Shown one piece after another: positions 36,481 through 47,561 of a DNA stretch of 64,000 bases (its first letter is position 1; the number at the start of each line of letters is the position of its first letter). This DNA comes from Trichaptum fuscoviolaceum (Eukaryota > Basidiomycota > Agaricomycetes > Hymenochaetales > Trichaptaceae): contig CAJSYZ010000011.1 of assembly GCA_910574455.1 (NCBI GenBank), positions 124,001 to 188,000 of the forward strand. The letters are read 5' to 3'. The notes under the pieces are model-generated. The model had not been told where the DNA came from, searched no databases, and saw only the letters and a program-made list of their open reading frames with translations. The translations under genes were made by a program, and so were the position numbers.

Positions 36481-37466
36481 CCTTCCGCCTGTTAAGCTAT
36501 GTTGTGAAGGATGCGCCAGCCACAAGCCGACCCGCCATCGCTGTCCGTCAAAGGAATGAGAGCAGGGTTGACAGCGGTTCATTGTGGCATGCGAAGCCTA
36601 AGACAAGTGACAAGACGACGACCACTTTTGCTCGGATGCATGAAAAAAAAGAAACTGAAGAGGTATATGTCGTAATAAACTAAAACAATGTAGCAAATAA
36701 TGAAGGGGATAGGGGCTAATGAAGTTAAGACTGAAAAGAAAAGTAAATAAACAGTGTAAAAGCCATATGAAAGGCTATAGAAAGGGAAGCGAAAGAGGTA
36801 TGCATGAGAAATGTAAGACGATGAGGCAGAAACGGTTTCGGAAGTGAATTTCTCCGAAGATCGGAGGCATGCATCAGGGAAACTACTTTCTGCTGAAAGT
36901 GACTTAAGCGTTACTTAAACGTCCTGAGTGACTTGAAGTCTGAATAAGGCAAACCGCACTTATTCATGCATGTCCTCCCATTATTCAGGACCAGTTGGCT
37001 GAAATAAGGGCGAGTTGGCTGAATCAGTGCTCTAAGTGTTTCAGGCAATCTGTACCCCAGTGCTCCAGTGCTTCAGTGCTTCATCCTTTAATTACAGCAG
37101 GAGACAAGTGTTGTAAGACAAACTGCAGTGCTCAAGAGTTCAAGTGCATAAGAACGATCCAAGTATTTCATTGCATCAGAAGTAATATAAGACAACGGTA
37201 AGTAGCTATCAGTGCCTCAGCGTTCAAGTACATCAGTCATTTACACAAGACTAAGCATAGCAGTCACTATCATGGAACCCGCCACAACACGATTCTGAAC
37301 CACTGCCACGGGCAGTGGCAGGCCCATTTCGCTACCGTGCCTTCAATTCTGCATGTTCTTTGGCGTGCCAGTAGAAACGAAGGCTGCTCTGCGAGTCGAT
37401 GGTAATAAGTTATTGAGCGCACGGACAGAGACGAAACGAAGAGGCTCACCAGTGAACGATTTGCCC
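36481..37466. other. Intergenic with right copy of flanking repeat
   Basis: It holds the right copy of the repeat described at 33935-34040 (36900-36998) and CAGTGCTTCAGTG/CAAGTG-type short direct repeats at 37055-37250. No gene is recognised. Confidence 0.4.
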
Positions 37467-40400
37467 TTAGAAGTCTACGCAGTCCGTGGCCGAATCCCAT
37501 TTTGAAGCGTCGTCCTCCTCATTATCGCCATCTCCGCCTGGATCCTTCTCCGCGCCCTCGTCCGCGCCCTCGTCCTCGTCCGCGCCCTCGTCCTTGTCCG
37601 CGCCCTCGTCCTCGTCCGCGCCCTCGTCCTTGTCCGCGCCCTCGTCCTTGTCCGCGCCCTCGTCCTCGCCCTCGCCCTCAATCTTGTCAGCGCCCTCGTA
37701 CCCGCTCTCACTCAGGTCGTCATCTCCTTTAGCATCGGCATCCTCGTCCTCTGCATCACCTTCAACATCGCTTCTATGCTCAGCTCCTTCACGCTCGTCG
37801 CCCTTATCATCGCTCCCGTCTTCCCAATTACCAGCGCCTTCGTCATACGCTTTCTCGCAGGTCGAATCTGCATCTACGATGTCAAAGTACAAGGAAAAGT
37901 CCCTGCCAGTGATACCCGATCCAACAAGTTCGGTGTTCTTTCTCGTATCGATATCTGTACTGGCATCGTAAGCTAGGAGGCGGGATCGAACCTTTTCCCA
38001 GTTTGATTCAGTGAAGAAAGAGGGATTCGACAACAAGTTAACATAGTCGTCCGTATGAGGCTGCCACAGAGCGCTAGTGAAATACCACTCAGCGCCGCCA
38101 AGTTCTTCTTTGATATTTTGCAACCGAGCCACCTGTTTATCAATGGCAACCTTGACCTATCCATGAGAAGATCAGCGAATAAGGACAATATAAGTACTGA
38201 AAAAAATAGATACCGCTGTTGCCGCAAGGGCGAGGGCACCGATAGGCTTTCCTATGGTGTTTCTGTCCAGTATTTTATGCCGACCCATGGCCAATACAAT
38301 GTGTACGGACAACACTGAGACCACAAGGTCAGAGCAGAACAGTCCTTGCTTCTGTACATTTAGGGTCAATACATGGACACAAAATGCGACAATAAATACT
38401 CTTTTACTTACCCTCTCCATACTATACCAGCTTTCCCATAGAAACGGTTCGGCTTTCTTCTTATCAACTAGCGTCTGCAACGTCTTCACAATTGCTTCGT
38501 TTTGCATTGACTTTGATTGTTCGCTGCTGATAAAACTCGCAACTGAATGCTCAGCTTTCTCAAACAGTTTCTTGCGCCAGCTATCAGAGCATCTCTGGGC
38601 CGCCTGAAATACAAGGATTGCATCTCAATCTGGTAAAGGTAACTTGAAGATAACTAAGAATGACTCAACTAGAGAACAGATGTCGGCGAACTGTGTTTCG
38701 TAACTTAGTTCCACAGAATCAAACACTTTCCCCCACAGTGTGCTGATGAACTCATTGTCCGGGTTTTGCCATGGCGTGATGGACTTTCCCACTGCGCGAA
38801 ATAGTGAAGGTAATAAAATATGAGTCCAACCGGCCTGAGTACCGGGAGGGAGACACTGGTTCATCGCCCTTTTTCTGCCTGGCACGCGAGATCCTTCCTT
38901 TCCTTCATTTCGGCCCTTGTCCTCCAGCCCCACTGATGTCTGCATATAAGTGAATCAGCAAAAATATGTCATAGAAATGAATTTGATTCAACACACTGAG
39001 CTAGTAGTCCGAGAGACTTTGCGATGACCAGGATAAGCCCCAGTCACTAACACTTCGGGTCCGGGAGTGCAGGATACTCTCGTCATTGCAAGCGACTGTG
39101 TTCGGGGTGCTAACGGCATCTTTCGACCACCGGTCTAATAAGAATAGTGAGTGAATGCTCATATTCAGAGTGTATCAATCGACCCACACTTGCTTCATTA
39201 TCAGCCACCAGCGACTGCCTCTTGCGATGTGAGGTAGCGGATCCAATCTCAGACTGCAACACGTCAGAAAGCTGTTATCCATGGCAAGTGAGCAGCTCGA
39301 AAGGAAGCAATTACCGTCGTGTCGGCCACAGGCCAATAAGGAGTGTCAGAGGGTTTCCTCTTCTTACTCAAGTCCTTTTCGCCCGGTCAGAAACGAACTT
39401 AAAATGCCGGCTACCAAAGAATTGACACTTACTGTGGCACCGACCTGTGTGTCCATGCCAGTCAACAATGACTTCTTGACCTTGACACTCTTACTAGCCT
39501 ATTGAGATGGTGTAAAGTAAGTGAACATAAACATGAAGGAATCCATTACACGTGAAGGTGGAAGAATTACCACATCAACCTGGGAGTCGATGTCCGGTGG
39601 CGACTTTCTCTTTCTGTTTTTTGTGACTATGATGTCCTATTTATAGGCACAAATTAGTGATCAACCCGATGTGAGGAAGGGAACGAACAGTTGCTACAGC
39701 GGAAGTGAGCCTACGGTGCATCGACGCCCACACATACCTGTATACGGGGTTCCAAGGCTAGTGAATGCACCTTACAACCATAAATCAGGGGGAAACGAGA
39801 GAAACTGGATTAAGATGGGACTTACCGGTGCGCTGAGCTGCGAATTGGCAGTTCTCTTGTTTGCATCCTGTCCAAAGATCAATTCAGCAAGCAATGAAGG
39901 AAGGATGTAGCATGAGGATCACTGTGCTTCACTGTCTGGCACTCACCTGTCCACCTGGTTTTGTCTCGTTGTTCTTATCCTCAAGTACGGAAAGGGATTG
40001 GTTAGTAGATTGGAAAAGGTAGGAATGATATGACGTCGCTTACCGTTGAAACCTGCGACCCGGAGAGAGTGTCGCGCAGCAACTTCCTTTTCTTTGAGTT
40101 CAAGTTGCTGCTACCTCCATCCTGTTCATTACACGACAGTTGGCAGAAAAATAATAACGAAGGGATATGATCAAACGGTCATGGGGTAACTGACGTGAAT
40201 CGAACAGTAATAAGTCACACTCACACTAGCTTGAGCCGGCCTTGTCAGCCTCCTCGGATCGCTTTCGCCCTACAAGCAAGGTATTCAGACTGCATCTGCC
40301 ATTCTAATGTTCCGTCAACTCACAATATTTGTGTCCGAATCGACAAAATGTGCTGTCTGTTGCACGCTGATTGAGCTATTCTTTACACCATGATAGCTTG

Positions 40401-41736
40401 CGAGGGTTATTGTTTCTCCTTCATCCTCCCAAGGACTTAAGTTTTCATTGTCTTGCAATGAGATGCTGTGTCTAGTGTAGCTTGGCGTCAGCGAAGCTCA
40501 TAATATGGTAACAAAGACGAGAGTGTCATCGTTGTAGGTAGAAGGAAATTTGATCCCGTTGTCGGAGCGTCATGATCCGCTTCTTTAGCATGAACATTAG
40601 TAATCTAGTTGCCAGTGGATCAAACTATGAGCTTTAGCTGAGTCTAAATCAAGCTTCACACTTACCATTACATCGTGCATTCCAGAAATTGATCCCGTAC
40701 GCATTGCAAGATTTCAAATTTAAACTCACAAATTGATCCCTCTCGAGTCTATCCCAGCCACCTCAAGTCCTCCATCCTCTTCACCAATGAAAGTGGATTC
40801 ATCTGTGTTGCGAAGCGCCCTGGCAGGTCGCTTTGTCTTGTTGTCCCGCTTTGACGTAGCGGGCGAGTCTATTATATCCGTTTCTTCACCAGAAAGGCTC
40901 TCGTTCTGTCCGGCAGGTGCGTGAAAGAAAATGTTGCTTGGAGTGGCGGCAGATCTCGACGTCTTTGCAGTCTGCACACGGGTGCGAAATGGAAGTTCAC
41001 CTTTGGGATCTTCTTTCCTAGCCTTTTTTGCAGGCTTTCTGTTTGACGCATCCGTACTCGCCGCTTCATATTGTGAGTCAAAGTAGTCAACCTCCAAGCT
41101 TCGAAAACATCTGAAAATGTATAGGCAGTATAACTCACCAATGTCTAAGTCTTCGTTGTATTCAACTTCACAACCCGACACGTCTTTAACATCGTTCTTC
41201 GAGCCTGCTTACGCCAGTTCAAAGCTATGTAATTACTGATCTGAGGTTGAAGACTTACTACTAGCTTCGCCCTTCGGCTTCCTACATCCACGTTTTCCAG
41301 CGAGTTTAGGCACTGTTGAGCCCATCTGGGTGCGTGTCTCAAGAGCCTTCGACAAATTGTTTTCAATTTCTACGGTCTCTAGCATCGCTGCTTCTTGGTT
41401 TTCTGCTGCAGTCACCTTCTTTCGTACCTTGTCAGCTGCCTCTTGTTCTTTTGCTGCCCGTTTCTGCTCCGCAGCGAGTTTTTTCCTCTCTTTCGCGACC
41501 GCGACTTGCTGGGCCGCAGCTCTGCGGAAAGCTGCCCGTTCTTCCTTCTGTTTTTCCTTCTCCTCCTTCTCCTTCAATGCCTCATCCCGCCTCGCTGCCT
41601 GCTGTACTTTCCTTTTGTCTTTTTCTTCCTTCTCCCGCAATATCTCCTCCTTTGTTCGTCTTGTTCTGAGTTGGTCAACTACTGCTCCGGGGTGCTGGTT
41701 ATTGTTCTTAGCCCTCGTCTGTCTTCGAGTTGACAT
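37467..41736 (-). CDS. DUF6532-like protein with acidic repeat tail, many small exons
   Basis: The start is MSTRRQTRAKNNNQ (41736), followed by a Lys/Glu/Ala-rich coiled coil (about residues 30-130). Many short exons follow (41.2-38.9 kb) with polar, disordered sequence such as KPAKKARKEDPKGEL. The folded part (about 38.95-37.97 kb) has GWTHILLPSLFRAVGKSI, ADICSLVESFLVIF, a segment ending GLFCSDLVVSVLSVHIVLAM, IGKPIGALALAATAV and FFTESNWEKV. Those resemble the DUF6532 domain of Agaricomycete proteins (GLF...PIGALALAATAVERAL...FS..NWG). The tail is a repeat of DEGADK/DEGADE units ending at 37467. Exon limits are not resolved, so I cannot say whether the whole frame is intact. Function unknown. 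Confidence 0.6.
37540..37690. repeat. 18-bp coding tandem repeat
   Basis: About eight units of an 18-bp motif (plus strand GCGCCCTCGTCCTYGTCC) encode the minus-strand hexapeptide DEGAD followed by K or E. Units differ mostly at one position (CTT/CTC), giving a Lys/Glu alternation. Confidence 0.9.
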
Positions 41737-41839
41737 TTTGTGCAGTGTTTTGAGACTTGGGTGATAATAAGATGGATCGAAGGTGCTAGTTCAAGATCAG
41801 GGAGGCGGGGGCGTCTATCTTAGACAAGTTGAAAATTTA

Positions 41840-42033
41840 CGCCCACTCACTCAGGCTGCCACAGTGTGTGACTTACTACTACTAGTAGTACTAGTACTAG
41901 TACTCACTGGCACTCAGGCTGGCACTGCACTCAGGCTGGCAGCCTTACCGTACTACCAGTAGTACTAGTAGTACTATGACTAATTTAAACTCAGGTTCAA
42001 GTTCACTCACTGCCAGCCTGCTGGCACTCAGCT
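41840..42033. repeat. Repetitive left border of the Plavaka unit
   Basis: It contains CTACTACTAGTAGTACTAGTACTAGT-type triplet words (split here as TACTACTAGTAG and TACTAGTACTAG) and several copies of CACTCAGGCTGGCA. A related mixture of TAGTACTAC, ACTAGTAGTACC and CACTGGCA occurs at 59876-60040. I take these as the subterminal repeats of one DNA transposon, but exact ends and target duplication were not identified. Confidence 0.45.
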
Positions 42034-42075
42034 GTGAGTCCCAATCATCGACATGTACTACTGAAGGTTACATTG

Positions 42076-43747
42076 ATGCCAGCGACACGGAAAAAGCACG
42101 ATCCCCTTCATTTTCCACCAACTATTCGATGCACCTTGCCCAGCTGTAGTAGGACGTTCAAGAGCAATCTGGAAGAGCAAGACATGAATATTCAGCTCAT
42201 CCGATGTCATCCGTGGCAAGATCTACTGCCTGTGGTCACGACTACTATGATCCTTCACCTATTCGACCCACACGAGCTCCAACTCCTCAACCTCTACCGA
42301 GGTCGTCCGAACTTCCAACAGAGGGTCATTTTTGAGAGCGGCCCTGACTCCTACGATTACGATATTTCCATGCTTACACAGGATATCTCGATGCTCAGTA
42401 TAGGCCGAGACGAGCTGCTTCAAGACCTAGACAGACCTGATTCTCTGTCCCATTCTGGCACCGGAAGTGACAGTGGCCGTAGTGCATCCTCTGAAGATTT
42501 GGACTTCGACGTTGGAGATCATGAGGAGAGTGATGGTGACCTAAAGGTGTATCACAGATATATGAATGGTGCGCACCAAGTATATTGTCCTCGGTTTGAT
42601 AGCACTCTGATGAAAAACATCGTGCAGCCACCCCGTGTGATGCGGAAGGAAACAACTTAGAAAACGACGAACCACCTGTTCCGCGAAATGAACCTGCACC
42701 AAATGACTGGTCTCCATATTCGTGCCGAGCAGATTTTGAGCTCGCAGACTTTCTTTATCGCGATGAGCAAATGTCTGCTGGTAATATAACAAAGCTTCTC
42801 GGAATCATGAAGGCTTACCAGCGAATTCAGTCTGTGAAGAACGCGAAATCTGGCGGATATTCTGAGTTGGACGTAACTAAGCCCGACGATGACTCAGATC
42901 TGGATCCCACTAGTACGCTACTCGATGGAGACGCACAAAAGTTGTACAATGTCATTGACGCTACGAGAGTTGGTGATGTGCCTTGGAAATCCTTTATGTA
43001 ACTTCTACACGGACAACAATGGCCAAAAAGCGACAGACGAGAACACCGAGTCATGGAAGAGGAAAGGATATGATGTATGGTATCGGGATCCCTTGGAAGT
43101 GATCCGAAATTTGGTGGATAATACGGCTTTAGAAGGCGAATTCGACTATGTCCCATTTCGTGAATATCAGCCAAAGGAGGAATCTGATGACATCAATGAC
43201 AAAGAACGAGTGTTCAGAAATTACATGTCCGGAAATTTTGCTTGGGAACAGGCTGTAGGTCATGACTCATGAACTCGCAGGAAACATACTGATTATCCTT
43301 GACTTAGAATAAGATCTACGCCGAAGATAAAGCAGTCCATGGATCTATGTTCGTTCCGGTGATCTTGGGGAGCGACAAGACAACAGTTTCCGTTGGAACT
43401 GGCAACAACGAATATTATCCGTTATATCTCTCAATAGGAAATGTATCAAACAAGGCCCGGCGGTCCCAAAAGTTGAATACAGTCCAGCTTGTAGCATTTT
43501 TAGCAATACCAAAGAGTGTGTGTCAAAAACTGAGCCATTCAATTGTGTTTTGACGCTTTTTTGCAGCTGAGCGACAGTACAAAAAGTCAGATGACTTCCG
43601 TCGCTTTAGACATCAAATTTTTCATTCATCTATATCGAGAATCTTGAGTTCACTGAAGACCGCCATGTCCATAAACAATGAACAGACCATTCTCCGGTGC
43701 CCTGATGGTCACTTGCGTAGGTCGGTTCTCGGACTCGGCTCGTATAT
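42076..43747 (+). pseudogene. Plavaka transposase, N-terminal piece
   Basis: It starts MPATRKKHDPLHFPPTIRC, followed by a zinc-finger-like CTLPSCSRTFKS (Cys and later His residues). After a Ser/Asp-rich region come the family blocks: DWSPYSCRADFELADFLYRD, GDVPWKSF, VWYRDPLEVIRNLV, EFDYVPFREYQP, NYMSGNFAWEQA, AVHGSMFVPVILGSDKTTVS, NNEYYPLYLSIGN, VQLVAFLAIPK and RCPDGHLRRSVLGLGSYI. Short introns separate some blocks, for example near 43005 and 43272. The coding sequence stops at 43747 where the LTR begins; the next residues ADYPEQ lie at 56791. Transposases of this group are nuclear enzymes of KDZ/CACTA-like elements found mainly in mushrooms. Confidence 0.85.
43743..43747. repeat. TATAT target-site duplication, left
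   Basis: The five bases before the TG of the left LTR are TATAT, the same as the five bases after the CA of the right LTR. Confidence 0.85.
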
Positions 43748-44296
43748 TGTTACGTTCACGGCTTCGATGGACTTATCACGGAAATGATAAGTGACCAAAG
43801 CGTTGTTGGGTGAAGTAGCAAGTACAGTATAGAGGGTCCGCTTTGTGAGGGTCTCTATACCGGAAGTCGTGGGTGAACAGAGTCTTTGGTACGTGATTGT
43901 AAAAGACTATAGGAGGATTGACTTAAGTGTCATCCTGGGGCGCTATGTACATGGCCTTATATACTACAGAGAACAATAGAGTGGAGCAAGGAATGAAACT
44001 ACATCATCGCGGGTCAGAAGTGGAGTGAGTCCGTCATAGTGGCTCTAATTAATGGAGGATGATGTCAGATCGGAGCATAGGTGGAGTAGAGTGGAGTAGA
44101 ATGATGTATCATCGGAGTGGAAGTCTCTGGGGCTCTCGGAGTGAAGATGGAGCAAGTGGAGCCATCGGAGTGTGGAGTCGATGATGAAAGAATGATGCAA
44201 TGTGTGTACGCACATGCAGGTAGAAAGGGTGAGAGAAAAAGATGAGGGGGAACATAAACAATGTGTAAACAAGGGTAAGCAGCTTGATGCGTAACA
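43748..44296 (-). repeat. Long terminal repeat (3' LTR of the element)
   Basis: 549 bp, beginning TGTTACGTTCACGG and ending GATGCGTAACA on the plus strand. The termini contain TGTTACG/CGTAACA, a short inverted repeat. It appears identical to 56237-56785. Short GGAGTGGAG/GGAGTAGAG-type repeats lie in its centre. Confidence 0.95.
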
Positions 44297-44462
44297 ATAC
44301 CCTGTCACTAAGATTGAAATTCCGTAGTAGCATAAGAATGCGAATGCGAGAATTTCAAAGAAAGGTACAACGCTATAGGATCAAGTTAAGATCAATAAGT
44401 AAAAGCGTAAGAGAAAGATAAATATCAGTCGCTATAGGGTCAAGTTAAGACCAATAAGGGGT

Positions 44463-46959
44463 TCAAGCGCTGGGTACATTGGTGACTGTCTGAGAGAAAT
44501 CAAAGTTATTAAGGAAGAGTTGATACATTGAAAGGAAATAGGGGTCGGTCCAGTCGATGGGGGCGTATGATGGTGGCGAAGTGAAGTCTTCCGGTCGAGG
44601 AGTGTTGACAATGTATGGCGGCGAAGGCGGCTGTATCGTTATGTCGGGCGGAGCCATGAGGGGTAATTCAGGAATGGCGAGGTCCTGAAGTTCCTGGTTG
44701 ATCGTCTCAAGTTCTTCCTCTGTAGGGAGATAGAGCTGTTGATGAGGGCTAGGCGGCGGCGGAGCGGTTTCGAAGTCATGGAGTCGATCTAGGTCAAAGA
44801 TCGGGACATGTAGCTGCTCGTGATATGTGTCGGGCGCAGCCTGCGGAGTGAGCTCAAGAGGGGAGGGATCGGCCATGGGTTGTGGTTCCGGGTCGGTGGG
44901 GACGTTGACCTTTCCGTTAACGATCTCCGAAGAGAGGAGCGATTGAAATTCGAATTCGTTGAACTGGTTCTCGAGTTGAGTAATAAGAACCTGATTCAAA
45001 CGACGTACTAGTTCCTGATGTTCGAAGGTGTCAACCTTCTGTTGCGATCGTCGACTGCTCTCAAACAGATCCAGCATCGTCTCCAAAATGTCATACATTT
45101 GCTGAGTGGTGTAGACAATATGGGGAAGGGGGCTGGCAGTGACATTCTGAGTGAGGTCGCGAAGTTTGCCATTATGCAGAAGCGTAGCTGCACATTGTCG
45201 TCGTGTCTGTAGTGTCTGTTGGAAGGTGATGCCGGGTAGAAGTTGCTCGAGATCGGGAGGAGGAAGGGTGCCGTCAATGAATCGCTGTCGCGTTGGTTTG
45301 ACATTTCGAGGATGAGGGGTTCGAAAGACGCGGTTCGGAAGTCCTTGACGAGTGTTGCGGATAGCTGGCATTGTTAGTGAACGGGGCAATACCTGCAACA
45401 ACTGCAGACACAGATGGGGTCTTCGTCGTAAGCTACGAAGTGTCGATGCGGTGTTCCTGCGTGTCGAACGCGTCGGCCTATCCAGGGGACGTAGGGGAGG
45501 TCGAGGAGGATGTGTAGGGCTTGTAGAATCGGGGTGGCGTACTCCGGAGTGAAGAATGTGCGGCGGAGGACGAGGGTGGTGAGTTGGGGATGGGGATTGA
45601 GAGTCTTGAGTCGGCGGATGTTGATATAGTCGGAGTGGGAGGGGTCAAAGATATAGTGCCGGACGAGGTCGAAGGGACTGAGAGGGGGTAGAGTGGGAGA
45701 GGGTGGAGGGGAGGGGTAGTCGTTTTCCGGGTGTGCGGGTGTCAGTTGCGGGTGCCATGCTCCGTTTTGCCAATCGTTTGCATGATTGCCCCAGCCTGTT
45801 ACCCAGAGGGGATCAATATCCTCAGCTGGTAGTAGAGGTCCAGGGTCAGTGGCTGCGAGGTGTTCTTCAGCGTCAAAGGGGGGCGCTTCGAATGTCGGAA
45901 TAGGGGTGTCGAAGTTGAATGGCATGTCGAGTGGGGATGTTCTCTTTGTCTGAGTCCGGGTCGTCGGTAGTGTGACTGGTGAGCGATTCCGTGGAGGTAG
46001 TGGGACTATATGCGGGAGAGAAAGGTTCCAAGGGCGGAGGGGATGTGGAATCTCTGGAAGTAGAAGTTTTGGAGGTCTGAACGGATGCCGGTTGCCGGTG
46101 AATGAATTGGAATCCATTCGGAAGTTGTACTGATCCTTCAAGGTCATTTGTCTTGACCATTTGAATTAGTATGTAGAGTCCTATCGAAAGGTGTGCCTGG
46201 TGTAATGGAGTAGCATGGGTAAGAAGAGTATCGATGAAATCGATGAGGTGATTGAGCGGTGGAGTGTTGGGTTCTTCTTGTTGATGGATGAAATTGAATA
46301 GGTGGAAAATGAGTGTGGGTTGACGGTTGGTCGGAGTTTCTGCTGCTAGTGTGCGAAGGTCATTAAGGATTTGTTCTTTGCTTATTTCCGTGGGTGGAGG
46401 GTCGTTACGAAGGGGTTGTGGAGATGGTATCGGAGTAGGGCGGCGGCGGTTGATAGTGCGGTGTTGACGTGATAATGAACTGATTGTTTGGCCCATATCT
46501 GACTGTAATCTCCGGGGTGTCTCTTTGATTGGATGAGGTGAATACAAATCGTTGAGAAAAGGTCCGATAGGGTCCTAGGCCTTGGTCAATGCGTCGGAAA
46601 GACTCGTAAAGTAATTTCTGTGCAAGATCCTTGATTTCCGGTCGGATATCAAGTGAGAGGATGTATGCGCAGAAGTTAGCGAGGTCTGCTGGCTTGATCA
46701 TCTTGCTAAGCGTTGGTGTCTGGTTGAGGCTGATATACTTCTTGAGAATTTGATGAATCGGAAGAATAACGGGTTGTTGTCTGATTTGGAGGTTTCTTTG
46801 AGTGGCGTCCTTAGTTTGTTCCGGATGCGGAATGAAATCAAATGCAAGTTCGGTCATTTGATCCTGTGTGCCTTCTTGTATTCGGACAGAAGTTCCTGTG
46901 TATTCTCCAGTGAATGTTCGGGTATCCATTGATTCTGTGATGTCGGGTATCCTAGCCAT
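44463..46959 (-). CDS. Four overlapping ORFs between pol and the 3' LTR, unknown products
   Basis: Same sense as pol: 46959-46405, 46547-45873, 46147-45374 and 45401-44463 (184, 224, 257 and 312 residues). Each overlaps the next by 28-275 bases in a shifted frame. All are Pro/Thr/Gln/His-rich with helical segments (for example KMIKPADLANFCAYILSL in the first; ELVRRLNQVLITQLENQFNE in the last). No membrane segment, signal peptide or known domain is seen, so they are not env-like. The overlaps could be read by frameshifting or reinitiation, or the region could be one gene broken by indels. They take up 2.5 kb in a place where most chromoviruses have nothing. Confidence 0.5.
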
Positions 46960-47561
46960 TTGACAAGATATTTGCGCTTCTTCGGAGGTCCTCGGTGATT
47001 GAGTATTGCTTCAACTTCATATTCTTCTTCTCCTTCGATAAGGTCAGGTGGTGGTCGTGTGTAAGATGGTCCATGTTCGTCCGTTTCCTTGTGTGGGGTG
47101 AGAAGAGAAGCATGAAATACTGGATGTATTTTCCAATGCTCTGGAAGATCGAGTTGATAGACATTGTCCCTGAGCTTCTTGATGATCGTAAAGGGTCCTT
47201 CTCGTTTAGATTGGAACTTCGAGGGTAGTCCGGTTCGTCGGAGGTTCCTGGCTTCTAACCATACACTTTGTCCTTCTTCCAAGGGCTGGAAGTGTGATTC
47301 CTGTGTCTCACGCTGGAATTCTTGTGCGAGAGTTAGAGCTGCTTCGGCTTCGGTTCGGAGTTCCAATATCTTGATTAAGCGAGTTTGGAGTGTGGGGATG
47401 TTACTGTCGATCTCGGATTTTTCCGTAGGAAATGATGTTGGGTCGTATCCCATAAGTAATCGGAAAGGGGTCTGCTCTGTGGTGGAATGCTTGCGATGAT
47501 TGGGCTGAGCGGAGGTACGAGTGGATGGTGATTTATCTTCATCTGTTGGCAAATTGCGCAT
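46854..47561 (-). CDS. Integrase C-terminal part with chromodomain (frame-shifted from pol)
   Basis: The frame begins in what was the end of the integrase core (AQPNHRKHSTTEQTPFRLLM, corresponding to the family's AEFAHN..H..TG.SPF...GY) and continues through a GPFTIIKKLRDNVYQLDLP segment (SH3-like integrase domain) and HPVFHASLL. It ends in a chromodomain: YEVEAILNHRGPP, KRKYLVKWLGYP, NQWIPEHSLENTQELLSEYK. It lies in a different frame from the upstream pol ORF. Chromodomains of this type are thought to steer integration to marked chromatin. Confidence 0.85.
   Translation of the reverse strand: MRNLPTDEDKSPSTRTSAQPNHRKHSTTEQTPFRLLMGYDPTSFPTEKSEIDSNIPTLQTRLIKILELRTEAEAALTLAQEFQRETQESHFQPLEEGQSVWLEARNLRRTGLPSKFQSKREGPFTIIKKLRDNVYQLDLPEHWKIHPVFHASLLTPHKETDEHGPSYTRPPPDLIEGEEEYEVEAILNHRGPPKKRKYLVKWLGYPTSQNQWIPEHSLENTQELLSEYKKAHRIK

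Noticed and set aside
37486..37971. Plus-strand Ser/Pro repeat frame opposite the acidic repeat
   Set aside because: It is the antisense reading of the DEGADK/E repeat.
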